Of a DNA stretch of 64,000 bases, positions 44,839 through 53,610 are shown one piece after another. The DNA lies in contig CAVPBI010000010.1 of assembly GCA_963701735.1 (NCBI GenBank), positions 310,001 to 374,000 on the forward strand, written 5' to 3'. The stretch's first letter is position 1. Every line of letters begins with the position of its first letter. Source of the stretch: CAWABB01 sp963701735. Its GTDB lineage: Bacteria; Bacteroidota; Ignavibacteria; UBA10030; UBA6906. The position numbers and the translations under genes were made by a program. The notes under the pieces were generated by a model that saw nothing but the letters and a program-made list of their open reading frames with translations, searched no databases and was not told the DNA's origin.

Positions 44839-45412
44839 GACCCTTTGGGGGCTCGAAGCATTTTCGGCATCGGGCCTCGTACGCTTCTCGTGCGCCCACC
44901 AGGACTCTCTGGTCGCTGCCAGTGAGTCGCTGGGTTCGGTCAGCCGGGTTTCCGCACCTCATACAGATTGCCAGCGTCTTGGTGATATACTCTGCTACGG
45001 CAAGCAGTTGAGGCATTGGTTCAAAAGGCTTTCCTCGATAGTCCTGATCGAGTCCGGCGATGATCACGCGCTTCCCGCTGTCGGCGAGTCGCTCAACGAC
45101 GTCCACAACGCCGGGGTCGAAGAACTGCCCCTCATCGATCCCCACAACCTGGACGTCGGCGGCAAGCCGGATGATATCTGCCGATGAGTCGACAACGGTC
45201 GCGGGAAAACGCGCATCGCTGTGTGAGACAATCTGGTCGGCGCTATGGCGCGTATCGATCTTAGGCTTGATGATAGCCACGGTCTGGCGCGCGATCTGTG
45301 CGCGGCGAATCCGGCGGATGAGCTCTTCCGTCTTGCCGCTGAACATGCAGCCGGCGATGACTTCGATCCATCCGACGCCCTTCGGGGAGTCGTGCACCGT
45401 GGGAATGGTCAT
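44822..45412 (-). CDS. tdk: Thymidine kinase (type II)
   Basis: A 196-residue kinase that salvages thymidine and deoxyuridine. It has the P-loop GCMFSGKTEELIRR, the DEGQFF motif, the lasso region DQDYRGKPFEPM and two zinc CxxC pairs (CMRCG and CRKCF). ATG 45412 overlaps the cdd stop (ATGA on the minus strand), and the gene overlaps punA, forming the operon cdd-tdk-punA for nucleoside salvage. Confidence 0.93.
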   Translation of the reverse strand: MTIPTVHDSPKGVGWIEVIAGCMFSGKTEELIRRIRRAQIARQTVAIIKPKIDTRHSADQIVSHSDARFPATVVDSSADIIRLAADVQVVGIDEGQFFDPGVVDVVERLADSGKRVIIAGLDQDYRGKPFEPMPQLLAVAEYITKTLAICMRCGNPADRTQRLTGSDQRVLVGAREAYEARCRKCFEPPKGHDSRQ

Positions 45413-45804
45413 GAGCGGCGCGGTTTGTGGACGAATGGAAAAGGTAGAAGCCCGGAAAGCTCGTGGACGGCAACGCGCCCACGGGGTCCGGCGAGAACCA
45501 CCGTGAGATCGCCGGCAATGCTCTGGAGGGCCTGCCTGCAAGCCCCGCACGGCGGGGTCGGATGGTCCGGATCACCGACAATGGCGATCGCTGTAAACTC
45601 GCGGGCGCCCTCGGAGACCGCCTTGAAGAGGGCGGTGCGTTCGGCGCACATGGTCAGGCCGAGCGAATCCACCTCGATGTTGACGCCCGTGAACACCCTC
45701 CCATCGGCGGCCAGCAGTGCGGCCCCGACGCGGAACTTCGAATAGGGAGCGTGGGAGTATCGCCGTGCCTGGCGGGCGAGTGCAATGAGTGCTTTGTGGT
45801 TCAT
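45409..45804 (-). CDS. cdd: Cytidine deaminase
   Basis: A 131-residue enzyme that converts cytidine and deoxycytidine to uridine and deoxyuridine. The zinc and catalytic residues are in TMCAERTALFKAV and PPCGACRQAL; YSKFRVGAALL near the N-terminus is also typical. The ATG at 45804 (MNHKALIALAR) is preferred over one six codons upstream. It is the first gene of the minus-strand nucleoside operon and lies 13 bases downstream of the predicted start of transcription. Confidence 0.93.
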   Translation of the reverse strand: MNHKALIALARQARRYSHAPYSKFRVGAALLAADGRVFTGVNIEVDSLGLTMCAERTALFKAVSEGAREFTAIAIVGDPDHPTPPCGACRQALQSIAGDLTVVLAGPRGRVAVHELSGLLPFPFVHKPRRS

Positions 45805-45824
45805 GTGTGGTGGGGGGTTCAAGG

Positions 45825-45853
45825 AATATAGAGAGGGGAGGGTGGAGAATCAA
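45825..45853 (-). promoter_or_regulatory. Promoter of cdd-tdk-punA
   Basis: On the minus strand: TTGATT (45853-45848), 17 bases, TATATT (45830-45825). The start of transcription is predicted near 45817. Confidence 0.7.
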
Positions 45854-45866
45854 CACGGGTGCGGGT

Positions 45867-45913
45867 CTCCTTGTGCCTCAGTTCTCCTTGTGCCTCAGTT
45901 CTCCTTGTGCCTC
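45867..45913. repeat. 17-bp direct repeats between divergent promoters
   Basis: CTCCTTGTGCCTCAGTT occurs at 45867-45883 and again at 45884-45900; a third copy at 45901-45913 keeps the first 13 bases and contains the -35 box of the PASTA-gene promoter. The array lies between the cdd promoter and that promoter, so it could be an operator or a relic of promoter duplication. Confidence 0.7.
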
Positions 45914-45933
45914 TGCGCCCGATTCTGTATATT
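45905..45933 (+). promoter_or_regulatory. Promoter of the PASTA gene and rpe
   Basis: TTGTGC (45905-45910), 17 bases, TATATT (45928-45933). The ATG at 45949 is about nine bases after the predicted start of transcription. The -35 box lies in the third repeat copy. Confidence 0.65.
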
Positions 45934-45948
45934 CACCGATGCAATCGC

Positions 45949-46729
45949 ATGGCCCGCTCCCTCCTCAATAGCGTTGTGTCACGCTGGAAGAAGCTTCCTC
46001 ATCGTTGCCGGCGCGGCCCTCCTCCTCTTTCTTTTCTTCAATTACGTATTTATGCCGGCGTACGTCAACCACTCAAGCCGGATGACCGTTCCGAACGTTG
46101 AAGGTATGCCCCTCGCCGGAGCACGGCAGATCCTTGAAGGTGCTTCGCTTCTCGTGGTGGAGGCAGGCGTCCGGCCTGAGCCCGGGCAGCCGGTGGGGAC
46201 CGTTGTGGACCAGAATCCGCCCCCCGGCGCGGTTGTGAAAGAGGGCCGGCGCGTCTATCTCACGCTGAGCGGGGGCGAGGTCCTGGTGAATGTCCCGCCG
46301 CTTCGGGGGAGGAGTCTGCGCGACGCGAAGTTTTCGCTGGAGCGACAGGGTCTGAAAGTGGGCGAGGTCTCGTACGCGAGTTCGGACACGTACCCGCAGA
46401 ACACGATCATCGGTCAGGCTATTCCCGAGGACCGTCGCGTCCCCCGGGGCACGCAGGTGGGGGTCACCGTCAGCCAGGGCCTCGCTACGAGCGAGACGAT
46501 CGTCCCGAAGGTCGAAGGCAAGACGCTCGCCGAAGCGCAGCGACTGCTGGAGGAGGCGGGCCTGGTGCTTGGCACGGTCTCCCGCCAGGTCAGCGCCAAC
46601 CTGCTGCCCAACACCGTGCTCGAGCAGGGTCCGCCGGCGGGAACGTCACTGTCGAGAGGGCAGCCCGTCAATCTGATCGTCGTCCGGGCCGGGACGCCCC
46701 AGGAAGAAATCTCACGTCCTCAGGAGTAA
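45949..46729 (+). CDS. PASTA domain protein (single-base frameshift)
   Basis: A protein with a short cytoplasmic N-terminus (MARSLLNSVVSRWK), one transmembrane helix (FLIVAGAALLLFLFFNYVFM) and three PASTA domains starting near MTVPNVEGMPLAGARQIL, VLVNVPPLRGRSLRDAKFSL and TIVPKVEGKTLAEAQRLL. PASTA domains bind peptidoglycan fragments in kinases and penicillin-binding proteins; here no kinase or transpeptidase is attached. The N-terminus and the rest are in different frames; removing one base at 45988-45992 joins them into 259 residues. rpe follows by four bases. Confidence 0.8.
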
Positions 46730-46733
46730 CCGG

Positions 46734-47402
46734 GTGCCTCTGATCGCGCCGTCAATTCTTGCCGCCGACTTTTCCCGCCTCGCCGAACAGATTGCCGCGG
46801 CCGTCAGCGGCGGAGCCGACTGGATCCATCTCGACGTCATGGACGGCCATTTCGTCCCCAACCTTACGTTCGGCCCGCCCGTGATTCGCTCGATCCGGCC
46901 CGTGACCACGCTGCCGTTCGACACGCACCTGATGATTCAGAACCCGGACCAGTACATCGACGAGTACCGGCGCGCGGGCGCGGATCTCATCACGGTACAC
47001 GTCGAGGCAACACCCCATCTTCATCGCACGATTCAGCGCATTCACCAGTCGGGAGCGCGCGCAGGCGTGAGCCTGAACCCCGCAACGCCGATCGCTTCGG
47101 TGCGCGACATTCTCGGAGAAGTCGATCTGGTGCTGGTGATGTCCGTCAACCCCGGCTTCGGCGGCCAGTCCTTTATCCCCGCCTCCGTCGGACGCATCCG
47201 CAATCTCGCCGCGATGATTCGCGACACCGGCCGCCACATCGAGCTCGAGGTGGACGGCGGGATCGATCCGGTGACCGCGCCGGCGGTCATCGCGGCCGGG
47301 GCCACCGTGCTTGTCGCCGGGCAGGCGGTGTTCGGGAGCGCGGATATTCGCGGCGCCATCACCCGGCTCCGCGGCGCAGCGGGTCCGGGCACGGACGTCT
47401 GA
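46734..47402 (+). CDS. rpe: Ribulose-phosphate 3-epimerase
   Basis: A 222-residue TIM-barrel enzyme that interconverts ribulose 5-phosphate and xylulose 5-phosphate in the pentose phosphate pathway. Metal ligands and active-site motifs are in WIHLDVMDGHFVPNLTFGP, FDTHLMI, VLVMSVNPGFGGQSF and LEVDGGID. The start is GTG 46734, four bases after the PASTA gene. Confidence 0.95.
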   Translation: MPLIAPSILAADFSRLAEQIAAAVSGGADWIHLDVMDGHFVPNLTFGPPVIRSIRPVTTLPFDTHLMIQNPDQYIDEYRRAGADLITVHVEATPHLHRTIQRIHQSGARAGVSLNPATPIASVRDILGEVDLVLVMSVNPGFGGQSFIPASVGRIRNLAAMIRDTGRHIELEVDGGIDPVTAPAVIAAGATVLVAGQAVFGSADIRGAITRLRGAAGPGTDV

Positions 47403-47417
47403 TGTCCCTTCCCTTGC

Positions 47418-47446
47418 TTGACATTCACTCCGCGCTGCCTTATATT
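47418..47446 (+). promoter_or_regulatory. Promoter of lrp-amt
   Basis: TTGACA (47418-47423), 17 bases, TATATT (47441-47446): with 964-992, the best match to the consensus in the window. Transcription should start near 47453, 49 bases before the lrp ATG. A 9-bp palindrome CTTAGTAAG lies in the leader at 47470-47478. Confidence 0.75.
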
Positions 47447-47501
47447 CAGAGGCAATTCTCTAATCTTTCCTTAGTAAGTTAGGTTTTCTCGCCGTTCCCC
47501 C

Positions 47502-47966
47502 ATGCTTGACGACATTGATTTGACCATCATCGACGTGCTGCAGCACAGCGGCAGGACCCGGCGGAATGACCTTGCCGAGCGGGTCGGCCTTTCGCTGCCG
47601 TCCGTGAGCGACCGCCTCCGGAAGCTCGAGAAGCTGGGTTACATCACCGGCTATCATGCCACCGTGGATGCGAAACGCCTGGGCAAGGATATCACGGCCT
47701 TCGTGTTCGTGACCGTGGACTCGTCGCGCCATTATCATCAGTTCATCGAGCACGCCGCTGCGCTGGAGGACGTCCTGGAGTGCCACGCGATCACGGGAGA
47801 GGGCACCCACCTTCTGAAGGTGCGGACGGCGAACACCGCTTCGCTCGAGAAGCTGCTGAGCCGCATCCAGGCGTGGAGCGGCGTCGTCAGCACGAGAACC
47901 GACCTGGTGCTCTCGACGGCCAAGGAGACATTGCGCATCAAAGTGGAGGCGGGGAGGACGTCGTGA
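47502..47966 (+). CDS. Lrp/AsnC family transcriptional regulator
   Basis: A 154-residue regulator with an N-terminal winged helix-turn-helix (LDDIDLTIIDVLQHSGRTRRNDLAERVGLSLPSVSDRLRKLEKLGYI) and a C-terminal RAM effector-binding domain (AFVFVTVDS, VLECHAITGEGTHLLKVRT). Members sense amino acids. Its stop overlaps the amt GTG (GTGA at 47963-47966) and glnA follows, so it probably controls ammonium uptake and glutamine synthesis in response to an amino acid such as glutamine. The effector is inference. Confidence 0.88.
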   Translation: MLDDIDLTIIDVLQHSGRTRRNDLAERVGLSLPSVSDRLRKLEKLGYITGYHATVDAKRLGKDITAFVFVTVDSSRHYHQFIEHAAALEDVLECHAITGEGTHLLKVRTANTASLEKLLSRIQAWSGVVSTRTDLVLSTAKETLRIKVEAGRTS

Positions 47967-49202
47967 TCGACCGAGGCGATACCGCATTCATGCTGATCTG
48001 CTTCGGCGCTCGTGCTGTTCATGACGCCGGGGCTGGCGTTCTTCTACGGCGGGCTGGTGCGCAGCAAGAATGTCGTCAACACGATGATGATGAGCTATGC
48101 CGCACTGGGGTTGATCGCCGTCCAGTGGATCCTCGTCGGGTACAGCCTCGCGTTCCAGCCGGGCAGCGGGTTCCCGGGCAGCTTCCTCGGCGGCCTGCAC
48201 TGGTTCGGACTTTCGGGCGTCGGCGTGCAGCCCAACGCAGACTACGCAGGAACGATTCCGCACCTTCTCTTCATGGTGTATCAGGGGATGTTCGCGATCA
48301 TCACGCCGGCTTTGATCTCCGGCGCGATCGTCGAACGCATGCGCTTCCGCTCGTACCTGCTCTTTATTCTGCTCTGGTCGACGCTCTCCTACGACCCGGT
48401 TGCGCATTGGGTCTGGGGCGTCGGCGGCTGGCTCCGCTCGCTGGGGGCGCTGGACTTCGCCGGTGGGACGGTCGTTCATATCAACGCCGGGGTCGCTGCC
48501 CTGGTCGCCTCGCTGACCCTCGGCGTGCGCCGGGGCTTTCCGCAGCGCGTTGCGCCGCCACATAACGTCACGCTGGCTCTGCTCGGTGGCGGGATGCTCT
48601 GGTTCGGCTGGTTCGGCTTCAACGCCGGAAGCGCGCTCTCGGCCGGTGAAGTCGCGACAGTCGCCTTCGTGTCCACCAACAGCGCCGCTGCGGCCGGGAT
48701 GCTCGGGTGGATCCTGCTGGAGCTCAACTTGAAGGGAAAGCCTACGGCCGTCGGCGCAATTACCGGCGCGGTAGCCGGTCTCGTCGCCATTACGCCGGCC
48801 TGCGGCTTCGTGACCCCGCTGGGAGCCGTCGCAATCGGCCTGATCGTTTCGGGCGTGTGCTACTGGACGCTGAACCAGCGCATCCGTTGGGGCCTCGATG
48901 ACACGCTGGACGCCTTTTCCGTGCACGGCGTCGGCGGCATCGTCGGCGCGCTCCTCACAGGGGTGTTCGCGACAACGGAGGTGAACCCTGCAGGCGGCAA
49001 CGGCCTCCTGGCCGGCAACCCTGCGCTCCTCGGCGTGCAGGCCCTTGCCGTCCTCGTCACTATCGTATTCTCGGGAGGGGTCACGTGGCTGCTCCTGAAA
49101 GGCGTCAACCTCGTGACGCCGCTGCGCGCCGAGCACGAGCATGAACATGAAGGCCTCGACCTCGTCGATCACGGGGAAAAAGGGTATCACGAGCTGATCT
49201 GA
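47963..49202 (+). CDS. amt: Ammonium transporter, Amt family (single-base frameshift)
   Basis: An eleven-helix ammonium channel. From GTG 47963 it reads IDRGDTAFMLIC; the extra T at 48002-48003 breaks the frame, and without it the sequence continues SALVLFMTPGLAFFYGGLVRSKNVVNTMMMSY. The pore motifs follow: DFAGGTVVHINAG, GGGMLWFGWFGFNAGSAL, FVSTNSAAAAG and DAFSVHGVGGIVGALLTGVFA. A His-rich tail (EHEHEHEGLD) closes the 412-residue protein. No glnB/glnK is adjacent. The pairing with lrp and glnA makes an ammonium assimilation cluster. Confidence 0.92.
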
Positions 49203-49244
49203 TCACATGCATATCCATCCACCACATCCGTAAGGAAAACGTTC

Positions 49245-50675
49245 ATGGCCAAAAAGGCAGGTTCGGTCATCGCCCAGGTCTTCAAGATGATCAAGGACGA
49301 GGGCGTCCAAATGATCGACTTCAAGTTCATGGATTTCCCGGGGCAGTGGCAACACTTCTCCGTGCCGGTTGTGCAGCTCAGCGAATCTTCCTTCGAAGAG
49401 GGGTTCGGGTTCGACGGCTCCAGCATCCGCGGCTGGAAGGCGATCAACGAAAGCGACATGCTGATCATTCCGGATCCCAAGACGGCGCTGATCGATCAGT
49501 TCATCGAGACCAAGACACTCAGCCTGATCTGCGACGTTCACGATCCGATCACCAAGGAGCGCTACGAGCGCTGCCCGCGCAACATCGCCCAGAAGGCGGA
49601 AGCGTTCCTGAAATCGAGCGGCATCGCGGACATGGCATACTTCGGCGCCGAAGCCGAGTTCTTCATTTTCGACGACGTCCGCTTCGACACCAACGAGCAC
49701 AGCAGCTACTACTACGTGGACTCGGTGGAAGGCCGCTGGAATTCGGGCCGCGACGAGATGCCCAACCTCGGATACAAGCCGCGCTACAAGGAAGGGTATT
49801 TTCCCGTTCCGCCGACTGATCATCTGCAGGATCTCCGCAACGAGATGACAACGAACCTGATCCGGGCCGGGCTGCATGTCGAAGCCCAGCATCACGAGGT
49901 CGCCACTGCGGGGCAGTCCGAGATCGATCTGCGGTTCGCGCCGCTCCTGGAAAGCGCCGATTCGCTTCTCCTGTTCAAGTACATCATCAAGAACACCGCG
50001 CGTCTCCGCGGGAAGACCGTGACCTTCATGCCGAAGCCGATCTTCGGAGACAACGGCTCGGGGATGCACGTCCACCAGAGCCTCTGGAAGGGGGGGAAGC
50101 CGCTGTTCTACGGCAACCGGTATGCCAACCTGAGCGACATGGCGCTCTACTATATCGGCGGACTCCTGAAGCACGCCCCGGCGCTGTGCGCGATCACGAA
50201 TCCCACGACAAATTCGTACAAGCGTCTCGTGCCCGGATATGAAGCGCCGGTGAACCTTGCATACTCGCAGCGCAACCGCAGCGCGGCCGTTCGCATCCCG
50301 ATGTATTCCGCGAGCCCCAAGGCCAAGCGCGTCGAGTTCCGCTGCCCGGATCCGTCGTGTAACCCGTATCTCGCCTTCTCGGCCCTGATGCTCGCCGGGC
50401 TGGATGGAGTCATCAACAAGATCGATCCGGGAGATCCGCTGGACAAGGACATCTATGATCTTGAGCCGGAAGAGCTCAAGAATGTCCCCTCGACCCCCGG
50501 CTCGCTCGACGAAGCGCTGCACGCATTGGAGCGCGACCATGACTTCCTCCTCCGCGGCGACGTGTTCACGGAGGATGTCATCGAGGCGTGGATCTCGTAC
50601 AAGATGGACAAGGAGGTGAAGCCGATGGCTTTGCGGCCTCATCCGTACGAGTTCGGACTCTACTACGACGTGTGA
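49245..50675 (+). CDS. glnA: Glutamine synthetase, type I
   Basis: GlnA makes glutamine from glutamate, ammonia and ATP. The 476-residue protein shows GFGFDGSSIRGWK, GAEAEFFIFD, the NGSGMHVHQSLWKGG metal/ATP block, NPTTNSYKRLVPGYEAPV and RNRSAAVRIP. Tyr404 in DIYDLEPEE matches the adenylylated tyrosine of the GSI-beta enzymes, so control by adenylylation is possible. The ATG follows a purine-rich AAGGAAA site 42 bases after amt. A stable hairpin ends the unit. Confidence 0.95.
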   Translation: MAKKAGSVIAQVFKMIKDEGVQMIDFKFMDFPGQWQHFSVPVVQLSESSFEEGFGFDGSSIRGWKAINESDMLIIPDPKTALIDQFIETKTLSLICDVHDPITKERYERCPRNIAQKAEAFLKSSGIADMAYFGAEAEFFIFDDVRFDTNEHSSYYYVDSVEGRWNSGRDEMPNLGYKPRYKEGYFPVPPTDHLQDLRNEMTTNLIRAGLHVEAQHHEVATAGQSEIDLRFAPLLESADSLLLFKYIIKNTARLRGKTVTFMPKPIFGDNGSGMHVHQSLWKGGKPLFYGNRYANLSDMALYYIGGLLKHAPALCAITNPTTNSYKRLVPGYEAPVNLAYSQRNRSAAVRIPMYSASPKAKRVEFRCPDPSCNPYLAFSALMLAGLDGVINKIDPGDPLDKDIYDLEPEELKNVPSTPGSLDEALHALERDHDFLLRGDVFTEDVIEAWISYKMDKEVKPMALRPHPYEFGLYYDV

Positions 50676-50697
50676 TCGTCGCAGGGCAGCACTGCGC

Positions 50698-50731
50698 GCG
50701 GCCCCGTCTCCCGTCAGGGTGGCGGGGCCGC
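50698..50731 (+). terminator. Hairpin terminator after glnA
   Basis: GCGGCCCCG (50698-50706) and CGGGGCCGC (50723-50731) form a 9-bp GC-rich stem, with a further CCC/GGG pairing inside the loop. The T-rich stretch that follows is interrupted. Confidence 0.7.
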
Positions 50732-50752
50732 AGCGTTATTTCGGGTTGTACC

Positions 50753-50781
50753 TTGTTTTTCCACCCTGTTCTCGTTATTTT
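50753..50781 (+). promoter_or_regulatory. Promoter of the crotonase gene and apt, predicted near-leaderless
   Basis: TTGTTT (50753-50758), 17 bases, TATTTT (50776-50781). The ATG at 50791 lies within about three bases of the predicted start of transcription. Confidence 0.6.
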
Positions 50782-50790
50782 TCTGCGTCA

Positions 50791-51573
50791 ATGGACTTCA
50801 CCCGGATCGCATACCAGTCCATCGGACGGACTGCGCGGATCACCCTCGACCGTCCCGACCGCCGCAACGCCATCGATGATGTGATGATCGCGGAACTCGC
50901 CACGGCCTTTGCCGCGGCCGTTCGTGACCCCGCAGTGCGCGTCGTCCTCCTCACGGGCGCGGGCGATACGTTTTGCGCGGGAGCCGACCTCGCCTATCTC
51001 CGCACGATGCAGGGGAACGATCTGGAGGAGAACCGGATGGACTCCGGACGCCTCGCCGCGCTCTTCCGTCAGATCTACGAGCTCCGCAAGCCGGTGATTG
51101 CCGTTGTCAATGGTCCGGCCCTTGCGGGTGGCTGCGGCCTGGCGGCCACATGCGACTTCATTATCGCGTCGCGCGAACGTGCGACCTTCGGCTTCCCCGA
51201 AGTCCGGATTGGCTTCATTCCCGCTCTTGTCACCATCTTCCTTGTGAAGCGCATCGGTGAAGGGCGCGCGAGGGAGTTGATCCTCCGCGGACACACGATC
51301 CCTGCGGCGGACGCCGAGCGGATCGGCCTCGCGACTGCCGTGGCAGCCCACGACGAGCTCGACTCCACGGCGCTCGCCCTCGCGGAAGAGCTGGCGTCCC
51401 GATGCGGTCCGACCGCCATGGGGCTCTGCAAGGAGCTGCTGGCTCGCTTGAGCGGATTGAGCACACATGAGGCCCTCGAGGTTGCGGGTAACATGAACGC
51501 CGCGGCCCGGATGACGGCAGAATGCAGAGAGGGAATAGCGGCGTTTCTGGAGAAGCGCCCACTACGCTGGTAA
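50791..51573 (+). CDS. Enoyl-CoA hydratase/isomerase family protein (LiuC-like)
   Basis: A 260-residue crotonase-fold protein. It has LDRPDRRNAID, the oxyanion-hole segment FCAGADLAYL, and NGPALAGGCGLAATCD followed by ATFGFPEVRIGFIPALV. Of the two catalytic glutamates of crotonase, the second (FPEV) is kept but the first position is glycine. This pattern and the IPA-x-V stretch resemble methylglutaconyl-CoA hydratases of leucine breakdown, so the true substrate may be a branched acyl-CoA. The frame is open upstream, but ATG 50791 fits the family and the promoter. apt follows by six bases. Confidence 0.8.
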   Translation: MDFTRIAYQSIGRTARITLDRPDRRNAIDDVMIAELATAFAAAVRDPAVRVVLLTGAGDTFCAGADLAYLRTMQGNDLEENRMDSGRLAALFRQIYELRKPVIAVVNGPALAGGCGLAATCDFIIASRERATFGFPEVRIGFIPALVTIFLVKRIGEGRARELILRGHTIPAADAERIGLATAVAAHDELDSTALALAEELASRCGPTAMGLCKELLARLSGLSTHEALEVAGNMNAAARMTAECREGIAAFLEKRPLRW

Positions 51574-51579
51574 AGGACC

Positions 51580-52107
51580 ATGCACGACTACCTGACCCGT
51601 TCCATCCGATCGATCCCCGGCTTCCCGAAGCCGGGTATTGTTTTTCGTGACATCACGACGCTTCTCAAAGATCCCGTCGCGCTGCGACAGGCGGCCGACG
51701 CGATCGCGACGCACTTCGCACAGGCGGGAGTTTCGAAAGTGGTCTGCGTGGAGGCGCGCGGATTCATCCTGGGTTCAATCCTCGCGTACAAGCTCGGGGC
51801 GGGATTCGTGCCCGTCAGAAAACCCGGCAAACTTCCCGCCGAAACCCTGCGCGAGACCTATGCGCTCGAGTACGGCACGGACGCCGTCGAAGTGCATGCC
51901 GACGCAATCAGCCCGGGGGACCGCGTGCTCGTCCACGATGATCTGCTGGCGACGGGGGGAACGGCGGCCGCGGCCTGCGCGCTCGTCGAGCGCCTCGGCG
52001 GCACGATCGTGGGGGTTTCGTTCCTCATCGAGCTCGCATTTCTCCGTGGCCGCCTCCGGCTTCCCGGCCACAGCATTCACACGCTGATCACGTATCATCA
52101 GGAATGA
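51580..52107 (+). CDS. apt: Adenine phosphoribosyltransferase
   Basis: A 175-residue enzyme that makes AMP from adenine and PRPP. It has IPGFPKPGIVFRDITTLLKDP, EARGFILGSILAYKLGAGFVPVRKPGKLP, LEYGTDAVEVHADAI and the PRPP loop VLVHDDLLATGGTAAA. ATG 51580 is preceded by AAAGGA. The 102 bases between apt and the next gene show no promoter that I can support. Confidence 0.95.
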   Translation: MHDYLTRSIRSIPGFPKPGIVFRDITTLLKDPVALRQAADAIATHFAQAGVSKVVCVEARGFILGSILAYKLGAGFVPVRKPGKLPAETLRETYALEYGTDAVEVHADAISPGDRVLVHDDLLATGGTAAAACALVERLGGTIVGVSFLIELAFLRGRLRLPGHSIHTLITYHQE

Positions 52108-52209
52108 TCCATTGTGTGCTCGCGCAGGACAACGCCCCGGACGCCACCATCGGGCAGATGGGATCCTGCACACTGTGTGTTCACGACAACGGACCTCGCT
52201 CTCACGCAC

Positions 52210-53608
52210 ATGAACAGATGCACACCTGTCCCGCACCGTAAGCGTTCCGCCGCAACGACCGTGCTCCGGTGCATCACTGCATTCCTCGTCGGCGGCTCTC
52301 TGGCCGGCGTCCGCGCCTGCGCAGCAGGTTATCACCGTTGACGATGCGATCCGGCTCGCGGTGGCGAGCAACCACGACCTCGCCGCCTCGAAGCTCGAGG
52401 TGGAGCGCTCGGACGCGCGGGTCAAGGAGGCCTGGGGATCGGCGCTTCCGCGCATCGATTTCGGGGGCCGGTACACGCGCGCGCTGAAGAAGCCCGTCTT
52501 CTTTCTCCCGGATTTTGAGAACCCCGGAAACGGCGTGGTGACGCCCATCGAAATCGGTTCTGACCACGCATTCGATCTTGGCTTCAACGCCAATCAGATC
52601 CTCTTCAACGCCACGGTCTTCATAGGTGTCGGGGCGGCATCGACCTATTCCCGGGGGGCCCGCGAACTCTTCCGCGCGAAGGAGGCCGAAACCGTTACGA
52701 GCGCCCGCAAGGCGTTCTACGCGGTCCTCGTTGCCCGCGAGGTCAAGGACCTCGTCCAGCAGACGCTGGCGAACTCTGAAGAGAACTTCAAGACCGCCAG
52801 GATCCTGTTTGAGCAGGGGCTCGTCTCAGAATTCGACAAGCTGCGCGCGGAAGTGGCCGTGGAGAATATCCGCCCCGAGCTCTTTGACGCCGAGAAGGCG
52901 GAGCGCCTGGCCCTGAACAACTTGCGGATGGTGATTGGCGTGCCGCATGACCGTGCGCTGGACGTCCAGGGGGCTCTGCAGTATCAGCCGGTCGACACCA
53001 CGCTCATTGTCAACGCGCAGACAATGATGCTGGAGTCCAACCCGACGCTCGCCAGCGTCAGGTATCAGTCCGAAATCAACGACGCCATCGTTTCGGCCGA
53101 GAAGTCGTATTACCTGCCGACGCTCTCGGCATTCGGAACCTATTCGACCGTCGCGCAGAGTAACCAGCTGAACCTCGCACAGCTGGGCTTCATCCCGAGC
53201 TCGACCGTCGGCCTCAGCCTCTCGCTCAACATCTTCAACGGCCTGCAGACAGCAGCCAGGGTGGAGCAGGCGAACCTGGAGTACCGGAAGTCGCAGGAGC
53301 AGCTGGCAGGCGTGGAGCTGCAGCTCCAGACGGGAACGGAAGCCATCCTTCTGCAGCTTCGCACGGCGGAACAGCGGGTCCTGTCCGGAGGCCGCACCGT
53401 CGAGCAGGCCGAGAAGGGGTACAGAATCGCGAACACCCGGTACACGAGCGGGTCCGGAACGCTGCTCGAGACGAACGACGCTCTCCTCGCCCTTGCACGC
53501 GCCAAGGTGAACCGGATTCAAGCCGTGTATGATTATCTCGCCGCAGCGGCGGACCTCGACGGCATCCTCGGCCGGGTCCCGGCCTCCGTGGCAACCACGT
53601 TGGAGTGA
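52210..53608 (+). CDS. TolC family outer-membrane efflux protein (single-base frameshift)
   Basis: An outer-membrane channel of the OEP/TolC family. From ATG 52210 the signal peptide begins (RSAATTVLRCITAFLV) and, after an extra base at about 52286-52295, continues one frame over as AALWPASAPAQQVITVDDAIRLAVASNHDL. The rest is intact: long helices with LYFANQIL-like GFNANQILFNATVF, the EKSYYLPTLSAFGTYS hinge and GLSLSLNIFNGLQTAARVEQANLEY. Corrected length 465 residues. It forms a tripartite pump with the two genes that follow. Confidence 0.86.
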
Positions 53609-53610
53609 CT

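Noticed and set aside
45789..45971. Small frame ending MQSHGPLPPQ just upstream of the PASTA gene
   Set aside because: Mostly composed of the repeat array and lacks any domain; the ATG at 45949 in another frame leads into the membrane helix and PASTA domains.
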